Source of the DNA: Tardiphaga sp.
Lineage (GTDB): Bacteria > Pseudomonadota > Alphaproteobacteria > Rhizobiales > Xanthobacteraceae
DNA length: 7,348 nt
Assembly: GCA_028290765.1 (NCBI GenBank)
Contig: JAQGJF010000811.1
Coordinates: forward strand, 1 to 7,348
Reading direction: 5' to 3'
Part shown: positions 6,506 through 7,348 of the stretch, in pieces
How positions within the stretch are numbered: the stretch's first letter is position 1
Layout of the letters: every line of letters begins with the position of its first letter
The notes under the pieces: model-generated
What the model saw: the letters and a program-made list of their open reading frames with translations, nothing else
Databases searched by the model: none
What the model was told of the DNA's origin: nothing
Position numbers and translations under genes: made by a program

Positions 6506-6537
6506 CGAGAGACGTTCTCGTCATTGAGACGGTCTCG
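6506..6537. repeat. Two near-identical 12-bp dyad repeats in the narK leader
   Basis: GAGACGTTCTCG (6509-6520) and GAGACGGTCTCG (6526-6537) match at 11 of 12 bases, with a 17-bp period. Each has dyad symmetry: CGAGA-GACGT-TCTCG (6506-6520) and GAGAC-G-GTCTC (6526-6536). They begin about 5 nt downstream of the predicted sigma-54 start. They could be a tandem operator or, as RNA, two successive small hairpins in the leader. The loops do not give a clean ANTAR-type hexaloop. Confidence 0.6.
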
Positions 6538-6552
6538 ATTGCTGTTCAGGGC

Positions 6553-6568
6553 AGCAATATCCGTGCCA
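6553..6568 (-). promoter_or_regulatory. Sigma-54 (RpoN) -24/-12 promoter of narK
   Basis: The minus strand reads TGGCACGGATATTGCT, which matches the core consensus TGGCACG-N4-TTGCW at every specified position, with exactly 10 nt between the GG (-24) and GC (-12). Transcription would start near 6542, giving a leader of about 119 nt before the narK ATG. Sigma-54 promoters need an enhancer-binding activator such as NtrC, which fits nitrate assimilation under nitrogen limitation. The orientation and distance towards narK are right. A chance match of this quality in one intergenic region is unlikely but not excluded. Confidence 0.75.
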
Positions 6569-6787
6569 CCGATCGTGCGCCGAACTTCCTCAGCAATCGC
6601 AGGGCGTTGGCGTGATTCCGACGCCCTGACGAAGATCCATCCTGCCGCCGCAGGCAGCAAATGACGCCACTTGAACGCGCAAGCTGGTGTTTTTTGTGCG
6701 GCGCCCGCGCGAGGGCACACTTGCGCCGGCCTCGGCGTCAGGAAGGCGAGATGCAGCCGGAAATGGCCAACCGCGCGGCAGCCGAAC

Positions 6788-7348
6788 TCACTTGTAGAAC
6801 TCGTCGAGCTCGAGCGGCAGCCTGATCTCGACGCCCCGCTTTGCCGATAGGTCCATCGCCATGGTCAAAAGCAGATTGCGGTGTCCCTCGGCTGCCGATG
6901 CATGCGGCGTTCGGAGGCCGGTATGGATGCGTCCGAACCAGGAATTGGTCTCTTCCCGCATGGGACCCCACAACTGGCCGTCGTTCATGTCTCCCGGCGG
7001 ATAGCTGGTGAGGAAATCGACGTGGCGCTCGAACTCAGGCTTGTAGTCGCGCGACGTGTAGCCGGCGCCGATGGGCCTCTCGGTCGCCATCACCAGATCG
7101 CGATGGGTGTCCTCGATGTCGATCACGCCTTCGGTGCCGACGATGCCGACCTGCAGGCCGTACACCGCTCCCGGCCACACATGCGGCAGCGCCCAGCTGA
7201 TATTCATGCTCCATATCGTGCCGTCGTGCATCGTGAAGATGCCAAAGGTCGAGTCCTTGGTGCCCAACATGCCAAGCGCCTTGTCGATCGAGCGGGCGTA
7301 GACCGACACCGGGGTCTTGCCTTCCATCAAATACATCGACATGTCGAG
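6788..7348 (-). CDS. Gfo/Idh/MocA-family oxidoreductase, C-terminal part, runs off right edge
   Basis: 187 codons are visible and the frame is open to the window edge (upstream of the first visible ATG it reads Leu-Asp), so the true start is outside. 'LDMSMYLMEGKTPVSVYA' is the typical segment joining the Rossmann domain to the C-terminal alpha/beta domain, where a conserved histidine and aspartate normally precede; only the 'LD' is inside. What follows, 'SIDKALGMLGTKDSTFGIFT', 'GTIWSMNISWALP', 'VGIVGTEGVIDIEDTHRDLV', and a last helix ending 'LPLELDEFYK', is the substrate-side domain of NAD(P)-dependent sugar or inositol dehydrogenases and related enzymes. Full members are about 330-390 residues, so roughly half is present. 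The nucleotide-binding GxGxxG is not in view. It is read in the same direction as narK but 364 bp away with its own promoter signal between them, so I treat them as separate units. Substrate unknown. Confidence 0.85.
   Translation of the reverse strand, partial: LDMSMYLMEGKTPVSVYARSIDKALGMLGTKDSTFGIFTMHDGTIWSMNISWALPHVWPGAVYGLQVGIVGTEGVIDIEDTHRDLVMATERPIGAGYTSRDYKPEFERHVDFLTSYPPGDMNDGQLWGPMREETNSWFGRIHTGLRTPHASAAEGHRNLLLTMAMDLSAKRGVEIRLPLELDEFYK

Larger units (their letters stand above)
6424..6787 (-). promoter_or_regulatory. narK upstream region and leader (364 bp, no gene)
   Basis: No plausible coding sequence lies between the oxidoreductase stop and the narK start. From right to left it holds: a 7-bp inverted repeat AGGGCGT/ACGCCCT (6601-6607 and 6621-6627) with an alternative inner pairing GGCGT/ACGCC; a sigma-54 promoter match (6553-6568); a 7-bp inverted repeat ATTGCTG/CAGCAAT (6538-6558) overlapping the -12 element; two 12-bp dyad repeats (6509-6537); stems near the ribosome site (6424-6473). 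A T-run TGTTTTTTG (6688-6696, plus strand) has only a 4-bp stem before it and is not a convincing terminator. I did not find an intact NtrC site (GCACC-N5-GGTGC). Confidence 0.6.

Noticed and set aside
6671..6696. CTTG/CAAG stem followed by TGTTTTTTG as a terminator
   Set aside because: The stem is only four pairs, is not adjacent to the T-run, and no plus-strand gene ends there; for the leftward genes the run would be A's.
6424..6720. N-terminal extension of the nitrate transporter up to 6720
   Set aside because: The added 99 residues have no NarK-like sequence, cover the sigma-54 promoter match, and the ATG at 6423 has a good ribosome site and the normal family start.

Overview
The window is high-GC DNA (about 60% or more by eye) with alphaproteobacterial gene content. 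The gene set and codon habit suggest a member of the Bradyrhizobium/Rhodopseudomonas group (Hyphomicrobiales). That placement is an inference, because no rRNA or other phylogenetic marker is present.

Left part (1-2542): a divergent, drug-export-type locus. A MarR-family repressor gene reads leftward and overlaps, by ATGA, the start of a FUSC-family (AaeB-like) membrane exporter that runs off the left edge. A DHA1/Tet-type major facilitator exporter reads rightward. Between the two transcription units is a short AT-rich regulatory gap. On the rightward side a 23-codon leader ORF with a very good Shine-Dalgarno sequence ends in an ATGA overlap with the exporter start. The likely logic is one MarR sensor controlling two different efflux systems, with the rightward exporter translated by coupling to the leader peptide.

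Middle part (2543-3424): a scar. The C-terminal end of an IS630-family transposase (leftward, frameshifted) abuts, at about 2943/2944, the C-terminal end of an MBL-fold metal-dependent hydrolase (rightward). Both are remnants. The 178 bases after them hold no gene I recognise.

Right part (3425-6787): a leftward nitrate-assimilation unit, narK/nasA-type nitrate transporter followed 36 bp later by a PP2C phosphatase-Ser/Thr kinase fusion. The transporter is split by a single-base frameshift near 5848. Its 364-bp upstream region carries a full match to the sigma-54 (-24/-12) core consensus, two near-identical 12-bp dyad repeats just downstream of it, and overlapping, mutually exclusive stems next to the ribosome binding site. 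Together these suggest nitrogen-responsive transcription with possible leader RNA control. The nitrite reductase genes that often follow such a kinase are absent here, and the IS630/MBL scar sits in that place.

Right edge (6788-7348): the C-terminal part of a Gfo/Idh/MocA-family oxidoreductase, leftward and open at the window edge. I saw no tRNA, rRNA or CRISPR array.
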